This document shows, in pieces, positions 41,995 to 54,779 of a stretch of 64,000 bases of DNA. Location of the stretch: contig NC_037312.1 in assembly GCF_000143535.2 (NCBI RefSeq), forward strand, positions 1,488,001-1,552,000, read 5' to 3'. The notes under the pieces were generated by a model. It saw only the letters and a program-made list of their open reading frames with translations. It had not been told where the DNA came from and made no database searches. Each line of letters opens with the position of its first letter. The stretch's first letter is position 1. This DNA is from Botrytis cinerea B05.10. Taxonomy: Eukaryota > Ascomycota > Leotiomycetes > Helotiales > Sclerotiniaceae. The position numbers were made by a program, and so were the translations under genes.

Positions 41995-44632
41995 CTACTC
42001 CTCATCAGAACTAAGCACAATCTCTTCGCCTCTCTCCCACCCATCTCTCCTCTCCAACTGTCTCCTCACACTCTCCAACAGCCTCCGCGCAAAAATCGGA
42101 GGCACCGCATTACCTACCTGTTTCTTGATTTCGCAACCGTAGAAAACATGGTTGAGCGGGAATCCCTGCAGCGCAGCGAGTTCTCGATTCGTCATGCCGC
42201 GACTGGCGTTTGGGAGACCGACGCCCGCGCCGCTGGTGAGGATTGCCCGGCAGATCGTGCTGCCGTCCCAGGGAATGCAGGTTGTGCGGTGGAGTCTCTC
42301 GTGCGAGGGATCGTGGTTGGGGGCGTTGGGGGGGATGGCGGAGAGGACTTTGTTGGGGGTGAGGTAGGGGGTTTGAGAGGGGCGGAGATGCTGTGGGTCG
42401 TGGTGCGTGTATTGGGGCATGTGGGGGAGGGGTTCTCCGGGACTGTGAGAGAGGTTAGGTTTAATGATTTCGTGGATGAGTTGGAAAGCAAGATGGTGAA
42501 GAGATATGAAACGAAACTTGGAAGAAAAACATACCAAGATGCAAGAATAATCAGTCTGGTCCTTCGACTCGGCGTGCCATATCCCTGAAACCTCACGACC
42601 TTCCACGAAACATCGAAACTTAAATTCGTAAAACAGGAAATGAGCCCATTAAAAGCATCTTTATGCTTCTGATGCAGGATCCCAAAAGTCTGTTCTAGAG
42701 TCACGATTCTGGGTCTAGCTTTTTCAATCGCTGCCATAACGCCAAAGAGAGCTGCATAGTTCATTTCATCGTTACGTCCTGGACACGTGTGGATTGGCGA
42801 GAAGACTTGACAGGGAGGAGAGAGGTGAAGGATGTCGATCCAGAGTCTCTTGCGTGGATCGGGAAGAGCGGCAAATTCATTGACGGGTAAGAGATGGAAT
42901 GTTGCACCGGGAAAATTCTTTTGCCATGTCTCGCCTGCGTGAGCATTGAAATCGAAGCCCCATTTCACTTTGAGACCGGCTGTTGCAGCGCCTCGGGTCA
43001 TACCGCCTGCTCCGCAGTCTAAGGGTTTTTGTTAGATGATTCTAAACACAAGGAAATTTGAACTTACATCCATCGCCGTATGTGTATTGAGAGCTCAAGT
43101 TGAACGCATTTCTCCCATTGTCGAGGTTTCCTGAGCCGCCCAAAATAGTTTCGCCTCTCCATCCTCTCTTTTTCTCATCCAGCTCGATGAAGTAACTCTC
43201 CGTACACTCTTTTCTCTGCAAAGATCTCAGAATTCCCGATTCTCTGGGTCTATCCACAAGTGCACCTTTCCTTGCTCTCGCTTCTGCGTTTGGATATCTA
43301 GCCACAAAAGCAATTCTGGCAACCAATACCATCTCGTCCTCTATATATTTCAGTATTTCATTCTCTTCTTTAGTTCTGATATCCATAGGAATGTCGTCCT
43401 TATTGTATCTACACTCCGGCAGAAATCTATTAGTACAAATCAAGCGACGTATTTTCAAAACCTCTTTGACTCGAATCGTATGTACAGATTGCTCCCATAC
43501 ATCTCGCCTGTCGTCCCTGTCAACCTCATGAATAAATGCAAGTTCATTCCTCTTCTTTCCTGCAATGCCACCAAGCATTCGATCTCGAGTACGTACGAGC
43601 TTCCATCCTCTGATCGAGATTTCATCACTTGCAAGATCCTTGACAATTGTTTTGATCTTCAGAAAGGTTCCATTCTTCAGCTCTACTGTTTTCTCGGGTC
43701 TGAGAAGACTAGATTTCCATGCTACTGATGGAATTTCTACATTGGGAGGACTGATTTCAGGGTTTCTATCGGTGAGAAAAGCACGCTGGAAGTTGCTTTG
43801 GGCGCCAGAATGTTGGTCAATGCCAAAGACATCTTCCTCAAGTTCATTCTCTTTCTCATACTCATCTAGATCAATGACTTCGACTCCGGGAGGGATTTGA
43901 AAAGATGGGAAGTCTTCTTCATCATCATCAAGATTAATGATTTCATTCGGGGCTGCGATGGATGAACCCTGACGAAAAGTATTGGTATCAGCGCAGGTAG
44001 CTTTGGATTGATTTGAAATTGGAGAAGGTATGATCTGGTGACTTGATTGGTGAATACGAAGGCTATTCAATGGGATTCTCCGGTTGAGTGAAGCAGTTTG
44101 TAGAATATTGCGGGACTGGAGATGTCTGGAATTCGTGTGACGAGTCCCACGAAACGCCACGACTTGAGTTCCATTGTGACGTTTGGAAGAATTAAAGATC
44201 TCCCGATTTATCAAAGATAGCTCACTTTCCTCCAAAGACCGCTTCTTGGTTGCTGTTACAGGTGTGCCAGATGTCTCGGGTGCTATGGAGAGAGATTCAA
44301 AACGTGCCTGTGTATCGAGGGTCGTAGAGCTTTCTGCTTCCGGATTTGACTCTGTTTCTAGCTCTGGTGAGCTTTCTCTCAGAGTACACGACGATGCATC
44401 CGATAAAGCTGGTGAGCTTGATCTAGTGCTGGATGCGCATCTATAGAAGGCTTTTGATAATAAAATTAGCTGGATTCTCTCGTTATTGACAGACAAAACT
44501 GCACACTTTCAGGTTATTGGCCTCTAGATCGGAGACGGCTACCAGATAACGAGAGGAACTCTTACCATTATCAATTTCAAAAGACAGATCTACGCCTCTA
44601 TCAACGCAGATCGCTTTTCTTGATTCGTACAT
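41995..44632 (-). CDS. rid: RID-type cytosine-5 DNA methyltransferase
   Basis: Four exons: 44566-44632, 43068-44450, 42535-43018 and 41995-42442, 793 residues. The first exon has 22 codons from the ATG at 44632 with a GTAAGA donor. The N-terminal 280 residues are Ser-rich and acidic, and a BAH-like segment follows at about 290-390. The catalytic domain shows motif I DGYCGAGGMTRGA (about 482-494), the catalytic motif SPPCQVFSPIHT with Cys553, and EQT at 592-594 where most cytosine methyltransferases have ENV. It also has RTRLIILAS, and QVGNAVPP near the end. EQT and QVFSPxHT mark the RID/Masc1 group, needed for RIP in Neurospora and methylation during the sexual cycle in Ascobolus. Presence implies a genome with RIP-like defence, active or past. 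Confidence 0.92.
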
Positions 44633-46817
44633 CGTGTGCCCTTGGTAAGAAGACAAATTAATCAGCTAGCTTCAAATTATTGAAGAAATTGGGGAAAAGT
44701 TGACGAGAGGCATTCAAGAATTGATTTCAAATTTTAGGAAGTTAAAATCATGCCCTGGGAAGATTTTTCCGAGCAAGCTTGATAGACAGCCGTTTCGGAT
44801 ACAATTCTAGAAGATGAACAGAGCTGAATGTAGCTTTTAAAGTGAAATGAAAGATTTGTACTGAATTCCAGGAATGCTCTGAAGTACTTGTAGCTACAAG
44901 GAATCAAATGAAGATGAGAATTATCCTGCCGAAGATGTTCTCTTGAAACAAGTTATGGGAGAATATTCCGCATATAAATGGTATCAAAAATTCAACCATG
45001 TAGTAATGGCGCCGTCGAGGTAACAGTACAATATACACCTATACCTAGTACCAAAAACATCATATAAGGCTGACGAGATTTTCACTTGAATTCCCACAAT
45101 AACACGAACTCGGAGAATGCTTTTCAGATGTATAAAAGTAATTTGACTCACCACGAGTATCATTCCCAACGTCAATGCCGTAATGATCTCTTGTGTCATT
45201 CTCTCCGACTCGTTCCTGCTCTTGGCCTTGCTCAGATATCTTCTTATCGATATCGCTCCCCATCGTCCAGAAGTACTTACAAATTTGAAGAAGCCCTCTG
45301 CAAACCTTCGCAATATGAATGGGCTGGATATGGACAAACTCTGAATCTGAATTGGTCAAGATGACTGCCTCCTTCATATGGTCGGTGGACGCCAAGTTTA
45401 CTCCAGACTATAGCTGGTTGCCTTTCTCTATCTCTACCTTTACCTCTATGATACTCAGCTTCTTCAGGGGGAATTAGTACACGACAACTTGACGAAAGAA
45501 ATTCCAAGCTGTTGACCAGAAGATTGCAAGAAGGCTTGGTTGAAGGTCGCCGCTTGAATGTGCCACAAGGCAAACCCTGATCCCTCTATGACTTTCCTTT
45601 TTTCTCGGAAAAAGAAAGATAGCAAGGGAATTTGATACTGTCAGATTTAGAAGTACAGTACCTAGGTAGACATAGTGATAGGAAGACATATCCTACCAGC
45701 AGGACAATTTTACCTGACGAACAAGCATCCTCGACCCAATGTGAGGTTGACCACACCCATTCTATCATCAGTCAAGCTTCAGGAGAACTGAAATTACTGG
45801 GTGAAAGGAGAGGAACATTGTACAACGATATGTACTTCTTGACCTTCTTGACCTCCTCGACCTTCTTGACCTTCTTGGCCTTCTCGATATTCTCGATATT
45901 CTCGACCCCCGTCACCCCCCTTGAGATTCAGGAACACAAAGTCAAGGAACGAAAGCTACCTCCATATATTAGCCACGACATGGGCCCCTTGCTCTCATCA
46001 TATGTGGCATGCGAGAGCAGAATCTCTGAACCCATATTGTCATCTATGAAGTCGGCGGATATTGTTGTAAGCCCCACTGTCGAGTGTTGTACTGATTGTC
46101 CTTCACCCCCTTACTGCCCTCTCTCTTCGATTACATAAGACTTGGCTAATTAATTACATTGTATGGGCCCGGTTCTCTTGAGTCTTTATGCAATCATTGC
46201 TTTTGTCACTCAATCTGAGCTGCCTGATGAGAGTGGCTTGGCAAGTTGAAAGGATCGATATCCAGACAAGTATGTATTTGGTGGGACCTCTAAGCTGCGC
46301 ATTTCATTTCAGTATTCAAAACACCGCCTCGTTGCCGTGCAGCTCCGAGTTCTTCACTAACAAGTCTGACCGCGTTGATCTAAGAGGAAAAGGATTATAA
46401 AATCAGAAGTAGTCCTCGATCCTCGAATCTCGTCTCTCCCTCTCAAGCTCCCATTGTCATCCTAATCAATACTTGTTCTTCACATTGTGGTCAGTCCCAA
46501 ACGACAAACCATTCACTCACAACCAGCCGTATTCATATCATATTCATTACCACGAACTTCAAACTACTGCCGCGATGAGGGAAAAGATTAGTCGGGCTTG
46601 GACAAAACTTCTCATATCTCTCAAACGAGTAAACTGTGCTTGCTAAAGTGCTAAAGTGCTCGGAGGGTATTTCACGTGATGATCGCCGCTTCACCCAGAA
46701 TACTAAAGGTTTTGAGTTCAAGCTTTCTAGACCCCACCCCCACATCCCTAGGACACCGACCTTTTTACCTACCTACACATCTCCTGAGTCAGGATTGGCG
46801 ATCAAACCACAAGCAAG
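44633..46817. other. Intergenic region between divergent genes, 2.2 kb
   Basis: This separates the methyltransferase start from the SRP19 start. Overlapping short frames at 45.0-46.1 kb do not look coding. A tandem repeat lies at 45835-45906. Confidence 0.5.
45835..45906. repeat. Tandem array of eight 9-bp units
   Basis: Eight contiguous 9-bp units fill exactly 72 bp. Five are of CTTCTTGAC type and three of TTCTCGAT/C type. In one frame this reads as an FLT/FSI repeat, but no gene around it is convincing. Confidence 0.85.
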
Positions 46818-47738
46818 ATGTCGCACGCAAGAATTGAAGAGGTCGAAGACAGCGACAATGAATATGGCGCCAGTGATCCATCTGAAGGCGACATCTCAGA
46901 TGTGGCCTCGGATTTCTCAGACCGTGATATTATCAAGAAGAGGACACCGGCAGCACCGCCAGCTACAAAACGCGCACCACCCCCCAATGCCCAATCTTCT
47001 CAAATGAACCCAGCGAACATTCCATTTTCTGGCTCTCAAATTACCACCGGCGCAGATGGCACACAATTTCGCTCGACAGAAGACAGCTCCAAATACAAAG
47101 ATTTTCAATGCATCTATCCCATATACTTCGATGCTACCAGAAGCCGAGCAGAAGGTAGAAGAGTCGGTATGGAATTGGCTGTCAAGAATCCCGTCGCCCG
47201 AGAAATTGTTGCTGCATGCTCTAGACTTCGAATTGAAACACTATTTGAGCCAGTCAAGACTCATCCCAAGGATTGGGCAAATCCAGGTCGAGTTAAGGTC
47301 AATATTAGAGGGGGAAACACAACCATCAAGAATAGTACGTTCTGTTTGAGAAGTTGTTTGTGAGACATTACATTGGCACAAACTAACACTTGATGAATTA
47401 CAGAGCACCACCTCTACACAATGATCGCGAAACATCTGAAAGAAAACCCAACCACAGAACGAACAGCCATGCAACCCCAACTTGCTGGTATACCACCACC
47501 TGATCCTAGCAAACCATTACCCAGACCTGCAGTGCCAAAAGGATGGAAGATGGGAGAAATACTGCCATACTATAGTGCAGCATTATCTGGCGGCGGTATT
47601 AGTGAGAACCTGTTCAAGGATATGTTGGCTGAAATGGGAGGGCAAATGCCTGGAATGGCTGGAATGATGGATGGACCATCGAGTAGCGCGGCCTCGGAAT
47701 CAAAGAAGAAGGACAAGAAGAAGAAGATCAAGGGTTGA
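46818..47738 (+). CDS. SEC65: Signal recognition particle subunit SRP19 (Sec65)
   Basis: Two exons (46818-47334, 47404-47738), 283 residues, with a 69-nt intron (GTACGT donor, CTAAC branch, ACAG acceptor). The first ~95 residues are acidic and disordered. The SRP19 domain follows with FQCIYPIYFDATRSRAEGRRV, NPVAREIVAACSRL, HPKDWANPGRVKV and the junction NKHHLYTMIAKHL, all typical of SRP19. The end is a Lys-rich tail (KKKDKKKKIKG). SRP19 binds helices 6 and 8 of SRP RNA and allows SRP54 binding, so that signal-peptide-bearing ribosomes reach the ER. The length is close to yeast Sec65 (273 residues). Confidence 0.95.
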
Positions 47739-50700
47739 AATATCTCATCTTGCTATGGGGGATGGCATCTAACAAAATATTTGGAGGTTAAAGCGCAACA
47801 GCTTTTGATCTCTTACAACACAAGAGCAATCTGGGCTCGCATCCGCAAGGGAAGCCTTTTGGTAGCAAAGGTAGTCATCCAGCAGGAGCCATTATATATC
47901 CGTCTTGCGACTGGAGCATAGTCAATTATAATTCATCCTGTTATTCATAAGTCTGTGGCTATCATGTTTATGTTGGCAACCGAGAACTTCTGTCGTACCA
48001 TCAAGTTTTAAAATCTCTACAGAATCAATGTTCCCATATCCCTACTTTTCTTCCATCTCATCTTCGCAAAACCTGAGCTTAACCATGCCACTCCAAAGAT
48101 AAGACATCTCTCATACCATCCCATCACATCAACTCATACCTCTCTTTCCTACCTACAAGGTGTCTCATTCACTGTCTTTCCTTACCATACAATAAAGCTA
48201 GAAACAAAAAACTATTAAACGAAGAGTGTAAACAAACCATTCTACCAACACTCAACAGCCACGAGTCCTCAGTTTGTTAGTGGAACATACAGAGGTATTT
48301 ATGACATCCTGGCGCGGCGAATTCTACTGTTGTGTTAACGTGGTCCTTTCTTTGCGGATTGTCAAAGGTCGGAGGTGGATTCAGATGCGCAATGAAATGA
48401 TTCAGTGAAGGCGGTGCTTGGGCGAGAGAAATTCGAAAAGGGAGGAAGATGATGTTGTGAGATAGCAGCCAATCATTTAACTCTAGCTAATGCAATTATT
48501 TGAGAACAGATGCGACGAAAGACTGGCATGCGCTCGAGGCTGCAGACAGCGGATATTGCGTATGACAACTCCATGCAACTCGCAATGGCAAGCCTCAACA
48601 TAGACAACTCCCAAACTACAATAGAATGGAAAGATACAAGCAGGTGATAGGGCGGAAAAAACAGACATTCCGATACAGAAGAGGGGACATCCGAACAGTG
48701 CATAAAATGAATCGTAGAAAGAAGCCTGCAACTGTTCGCAGGACAACATTTGCAGATTCGAAATACACCTCCTACAGTATTCACTGCGTCGATCAAGTTT
48801 ACCTATGCAACCCTACTTTCTAGGACGAAAACAAGCATGCAGCAAAAATATCAAGGTCAACAAGCCAACTTTCAAGAACGCCCCGGTCCATCACTTTACC
48901 ATTTCTCTTTCTAGCCCTCCGAAACTTAAGCTCCCGTATAAGAAAAGTATCCACAGCAACCTCGGCTTTAGAGATTTAAACTTTTCGCAAGATTCAAAGC
49001 CCTTTATAATGCGACAGTCTGGTAGGGGTTCTTGGTGCGCAAAAACAAAACTCGCACAATTCCTTCATTCTTTATTAAATGGGCATATTTGGCTACTGGC
49101 CTGAATCTATGCTTCCCTTAGTCTCTTGCAAACACTCTGCTAACGTATATGATCCGCTGCCGCAGATACCTTTCCATCTTTTTCGTCCACGCACATCGAC
49201 CACGCACATCGACCACTGCGCGCGCCGGCAGACAAAATTTTACAAAAGCTTCAATTTGGGTCCAACCACCCCCGCAAATGGGGCAAACTCTTCAGCACAC
49301 TCGTGGCACCTCGTACGAATACCGTTAGACCCGTCAACACGTTCAAATCTGAGTCAGGGCGCCTGGGCGCAAGATTAAGGGTGCAGATCAGCCGTGAAAA
49401 CCTCCGTAGACGTTACACCACCATTGGAAAGACTCCAAACTAGCCGCAACTACACCTTGACCCCAAAAGGCCTCTCTGCCAACGTTTCACGGTCGTCACT
49501 GGCGGATTGCGACTTGAATCGCGTGAAAACCACAAACGTCCAAAACGCCCCGATGCGCCACGCAATAACCAGGCGGTCAAAACCCCCGAAACTTTACTCC
49601 TACACTATTCCAAACCTCCTCTATAACCTCCAGCCTTAACAAAGTTACATTTCCAATAATTGCAAAAGTTACAATTTTTTGTATGAGGCTCAATTTTGCG
49701 CTAAGATATGCAACAGATCGGTAGAACCCCGGAATTGCCATTTCACGTCATAAACGTGACCTGGAAAATTGATTATCCCGCCGAGCCTCGGCATACCTGA
49801 TAAATAATGACGTAGGAATTTGACATGGTCCCCAATGCGGCTCTCATCTGATATAATTTTCGGGCATCCCATGTCATCGGTTCACTTTTTGTAAACAAAG
49901 CAAGCCAATGGAAGTATTTATTCTGGGTTCCTGATGCGCGACCAAAAGTCCTTTTTCACGCTAAGTGGTATTCACTGGCTGATCACATAGCAATGACTTG
50001 ACTACGTAGATGGAAGTGAAGTTTGATAAGATCTATACATCCATCATACAGCCAAATCTCTGAAACTCTGACAGTCGAAAAAAGCAGTCACAGTCAGTAC
50101 ATTAATAACTTATAATCTGCCGCTACCAGATAATTTATATTTGTTAGCGTAGGCCAGAGAAAATCTATCACCTGGAATTCCAGATATGCAACAAAACTTC
50201 TCTTGCTCTGAATGGTACTTCACTTACAGGTTCCTCAAAAGTACTTATTTAACTAGATGAATCTTGAGCAATCGCCAATGCAAGCCCAGCTCTTAAAAGT
50301 TCTTATGTGAAGGAGTTTAAAATCAGTACATAAAGCTGCGGTTGTTGAAACCCCATAGTCGTAGCTAGAACGAATGAAATCACCAAGTAGAATTGTAGAT
50401 GCGCCATCAAAGATTTCTTACACGGGGCAGTATTGATTTGTAAACTTCACAGTCCATAGTTGAGCGCCGACGTAGCTAAATCAAACAAATGTAAAATCAT
50501 ACGCATCTGAACATGTATAAACCATCTGAAGTTAAAAGTCGGCGCATCAAGTAATCGTATCAAAAAAGATCCCCATGAAAACTCTAGGCTCAAAAACTGC
50601 ATAAACTAAAAAATCAGACGTGCAACCAAATTCCAACTCTCCGCCAGTGAAGAGCGAAGAGTGAATCAAGTGAAACGAATCCCTCTCACCTCTCTACCCA

Positions 50701-53313
50701 GGCGCATCTCACGCCGCGCCTACGCAACCTCCTCCCGGGACAAAAGGCACCGAGACAAAAATCCGCGAAGACGACCGCAAAATCCCGCTCGCAAATCACC
50801 ACCCAAAAGGGCGAAAAACGCAAACGTCGACACCACTCCCAATCCTTAGCGGATTTCACTTCTGAGAGTTTTCCCAAACTCGCGCAATTGAGAGCTTTCG
50901 AAATGTGCCAATTTTTGCTCGTGTCGTCAAAAAGCCCCTTATTTGGAAGCACCCACAGACGTGCAACAAAACGCTTTGTCGGGCAGAATTATCACGTGGG
51001 GGAGGGGAATGGAGCGTTGTGATTGGGTGGAGATTTTGCGAAAAACGTTCATTGAAGGATTGGGGGAGAATGGGTCGTGGGATGGGTTTGAAAGTTGGGG
51101 AGTGTGTTGATTGGGTTTTGAGGAGTATTATGTGGAAGTTTGGTCAACTTCTAAGATCAGGTTTGGGAGATATCTCGAGGGGCAGGTTGGGGGGCTTCCC
51201 ATCTTCGTCGAGATTTGGCGAATTGTGCATCGTGTGGTTTGCGTTGACCGCACAGGAGCTTCTGCGCGAAGGATTGTTCTTAAATTTGAGGAAATGGGTT
51301 AGCATGGTATTTATAAATAATCTGCCAAAGTTTGGTGCGTTTCTGAGATCGGGTTCTGGAAGGACCTGGATTTGGGAGGGGTGGTCTCGCTTTCGTCTTG
51401 TGGGATTTGAGCGCTTGTCGCATGCGACTTTGTGCTTCGCCCAAACACTACATTACTGGTTTCGAAGAATATCGATGAAATACGAAGAAATACAAAGGAG
51501 ATATATGCGGGAGTTTGGGAAGATGTCTAGTTGAGGAGATTTGTAATATAGAAGGAGACTACGAAGAAAAGGGTGGGCTTGGGTGTGCAGGCGCATGCGC
51601 ATGCGGTATTTTTGTCGCAGATTTGTCGCAGAGCTGCTGAGAGATCGAATACTTCTACGAATACCATTTCGAATGCGTTTACGAACACTTTTATACATGA
51701 CGAAACTACTCGATACTGGCATACAAAGGGAGGGAAGGATGTAGGCTGCGACAATGGTAATCCATCTATCAATCTGAACCTTCACCAGTGCGTCGGGCAC
51801 TCAAAATACGGAGGACGACCGCGATAACTATACACAAGGGAATTGGCTTGAAAATAATGGTTGTTGAACATACAAGTGGGCTTGGGGCAATCAATCAGAA
51901 GTATATTTCAGTGTAGGAATAGGTCTTGGCCACTTGGTCACACACGTGTGTCTGGGAAGAAGCATTGAGGCGGGTATTGATGAATACAAGGTTCAATGGC
52001 AGGTTGTTTCAAAGCTACTTAATTATATTGAGCTAGATCCAGAACGTCATGACATTGAGAGGGTCTCACATTAGCAGGCACTCGCGCTATCAGAAAGTGT
52101 GCGAATCCGAAGCTAGATGCACATACCACAAGATGGTAAAGCACAAGAGTACAATCCGGTTCTCTTAGCAGCGGAGTCGCATACTTTCGGGCAGCACAAG
52201 TAACGGTGGTGGCGTGTTTGATACATACTCGAGCTACTTTGAAAACGCGGGGAAGTTTACAGTGCAGTGTATGAGCTGAGTGGCACGGCGTGGCCGTCTG
52301 GATTTGAATGTTCAAGGTAGGGTTGGTCAACGAGTGGTTATATTTTACAACCGCGAGGTAGCTTGGAGCGATGAGGCGTGTATGGAAGGTCAATCGAGTT
52401 GCGAGATTGAGATTGAGATTGAGATTAAGATTGAGGCTAGAAGATGCTAGATAGAGCGCTTGATTCGGGCTCGATTTCATAGAAAATCGTAGGCCAACAA
52501 GCGAAGGCAGGTTGCAGAACAAATTCCAAACGCAATGTGTGGCAGTTCTGAAAGTAGAGCCGTATATCTTAGGCTTCGTTGGAGTTGTACAAGAGGAGGC
52601 ATCTGGGCAAATAGTGTATTGAATTGACCTGACTGAGCTCTAGATCCATACGGGCGGCGCAGAGTTCCTTGAACCATTCTGGTAGGCCATTGAGATGCTC
52701 CCTTCCACAGAGGCCAGGTACCATGAGCTTTCACACCTCCCCACCTCTCCTAGCGCTTTCTACAATCCAAAATCATGAGAATATCTCGAAAGTATGCTCA
52801 AACATCCGATCAGAATCTCGTAGAATCTGGAACAACAAGTACTGTATTAAGCTATTACAACAAATTGAATTTGTTGTCTCTAGTCTTTTATACTTCAGAG
52901 GGGCACCTGAGAATCATTCCAATGCCATAAGAGCCATTAGCATAGTGTTGGTATTTCAGTATCGAAATTCATCTCCAGGTTGAACAATATTTGGACGTTG
53001 TTAGGACGTTGTTAAATTGTCTTGCACTCTCACGTGATACACACAAAAGGTGATCAGGCACATGGACAACAAACAAACAAAGAAATGAGCCAGCACCGAG
53101 GATGTAGAAACTGACAGGGCTAAAACTCAGGTCAAACGCAGCATAAGCCTCCCAGCCTCTCCAATCTCCCCTCGGGATTTGTTGATCAATGCTTCATCTC
53201 CACAATTGAATGAGCAGCACACTTCAAGTTTTTATGAATTAATGATTTTTTACGATTTATTACTATTTCTGGGGATTTAATCAATGGAGAATGTGATGCG
53301 ATTTCATTCCTAA
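47739..53313. other. Long gene-poor region, 5.6 kb
   Basis: I see no supportable gene. Short frames are numerous but lack ATG-plus-splice consistency. The region contains pyrimidine-rich sequence (48.0-48.2 kb), a GC-richer patch with a repeated CACGCACATCGAC word near 49.19 kb, a G-rich block (50.98-51.5 kb) holding a 209-codon frame of poor composition, and a (GAGATT)n microsatellite. No tRNA or 5S rRNA sequence was recognised. Confidence 0.45.
52403..52432. repeat. (GAGATT)n microsatellite
   Basis: Four perfect GAGATT units and one AAGATT unit. On the reverse strand they read as an Asn-Leu repeat in a frame I do not accept as a gene. Confidence 0.85.
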
Positions 53314-54779
53314 ATGTCATCCCCATACGATCGCAGAGGCGCACAGGCGCGTCGAGGAAATATCTCCTACTGGTTACCACTAGCTTTCACCGTTACTGCA
53401 GCCGCAGTAGGTGTAGTAGCATGGATATGGAGCACACGAAGTGATGAAGATGACGACGACGACGACGAGAACCGGCCTCTTCAACCTCCAAGACCGGGCT
53501 ATGGTGAAAGAAATCCAGATGGCAGTTTTCGAACAGGTCCTCCCTCGTACGCAGGCGATGTGCGACCGGGAGAAGCTTCATTCGGCACAACGGATCAACA
53601 ACCATCACACCCTTCACGCTCGGAAGAATCCCAAGGTTACATAGCTCAAATGTCAGGCGCATTGCAGAGAACGCCCAGTCCGCAACAATTTATCAATAGT
53701 GCAAGTAGAAGTCTTGCAGCGGGAGCCGCTGCCGTTGGTGGTGTTGTGGGAAGTGCTCTCTCCTCAATCCGGGAGGAAGACAAGCATGGTTTCGATGATC
53801 ATAGAACATGGCAGGAGGAATCAGTTATACGAAGAAATGCCGCCCCAAGTCCACCCATCACTACAACTACAACTACAACACCGGCCCCAGTCAGAGGGTC
53901 AATCGAACCGCGCTCTCAGAGCGCTGCAGGAGTTTCCGCAGCACCTCGAACACCAGTCAGTAACGGAAAAAGGAAGACTGTCGCTATTGTAGTATCTGCA
54001 GAATCACACGATGATGACACTGCTTCTGAAGCAGGCTATCATCATGAATATGCGGTTTGTAAATGTGGTTATGATGTTTCGCCAATAATTACTAATTGTT
54101 TCTGTAGTCAATCCTCTCTCATCTTCCTCGCAAAACCGACTTCTCTAAAATACGACTATTTGTTTTAATATATGCACCAGGATTAACCGAGCATCCATTG
54201 GACGCTGCTGGTGGAAGACCGGGTGGATCTCTCAGTTCCTCGTTTTCGAACATTAGCCCTGGAGATGTCCATACACCCGGGGAAGAAAGCGATAGACAGT
54301 TGTAAGCATAACCCATTTTCATTGCGAAGGTCGCCAGCTAACAGATGAAAAGGACTCCAATGTTTCCCCCAAGGCCTTCGGCTCCACTTGCATTCGGTCC
54401 AATTTACAACGAAGCATTAGGGTTGGTGGAAAAAGAGACGATGGTCCTACCATTCACCACTCCAACTGGCCACGTTCATCTCCTCCGACATCTCGCACCT
54501 GAATATATATACCTACAAGAATCCCTCGCAGGAGAAAACGGATCGGTGATTAACCATCTGCAAAGTTGGTTCAGAGAAGACGTAGTTCTGATCGTAGGCG
54601 CCGATGGAGGCCATGGTGGACTCGCAGATAGCGAATCCGAAGCGGAGAGTCAAGTTTCAAGAAAAAGAGAACAGTGGTGGGAGAGAGAAGATAGAGTTGG
54701 TCTTGGAAGAGGCGTTGTTGTCTTAGAGGGAAATCGCATTGGAGACTTCTGGGCTAGAAAGGTTCTTGGAGTGGAGTAG
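53314..54779 (+). CDS. Pex22-like peroxisomal membrane protein
   Basis: Three exons (53314-54054, 54108-54301, 54353-54779) encode 453 residues. One membrane span sits at about 19-40 (YWLPLAFTVTAAAVGVVAWIW), followed by an acidic run and a Pro/Ser-rich linker. A globular domain begins KRKTVAIVVSAESHDDD and continues ILSHLPRKTDFSKIRLFVLIYAP; after a low-complexity insert come GPIYNEALGLVEKETMVLPFTTPTGHVHLLRHLAPEY-type elements and a conserved end. This matches fungal Pex22-like proteins, which anchor the ubiquitin-conjugating enzyme Pex4 at peroxisomes for Pex5 receptor recycling. The third-exon acceptor is the AG at 54351-54352, not the nearer one at 54344, which would give a stop. Confidence 0.7.

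Noticed and set aside
42148..42588. 146-codon forward open frame opposite the methyltransferase
   Set aside because: It is the antisense shadow of the GC-rich last exon of the RID-type gene.
50905..51534. 209-codon forward open frame
   Set aside because: Its Trp/Arg/Gly-rich composition comes from G-rich DNA with no domain, no splice structure and no recognisable motif.
52019..52522. 167-codon reverse frame with an Asn-Leu repeat
   Set aside because: The repeat is the GAGATT microsatellite read on the other strand; no family features surround it.
54345..54352. ATG at 54345 as start of a separate small gene
   Set aside because: Splicing to the acceptor at 54352 continues the Pex22-like frame and gives a complete protein, so this ATG lies in the intron end.
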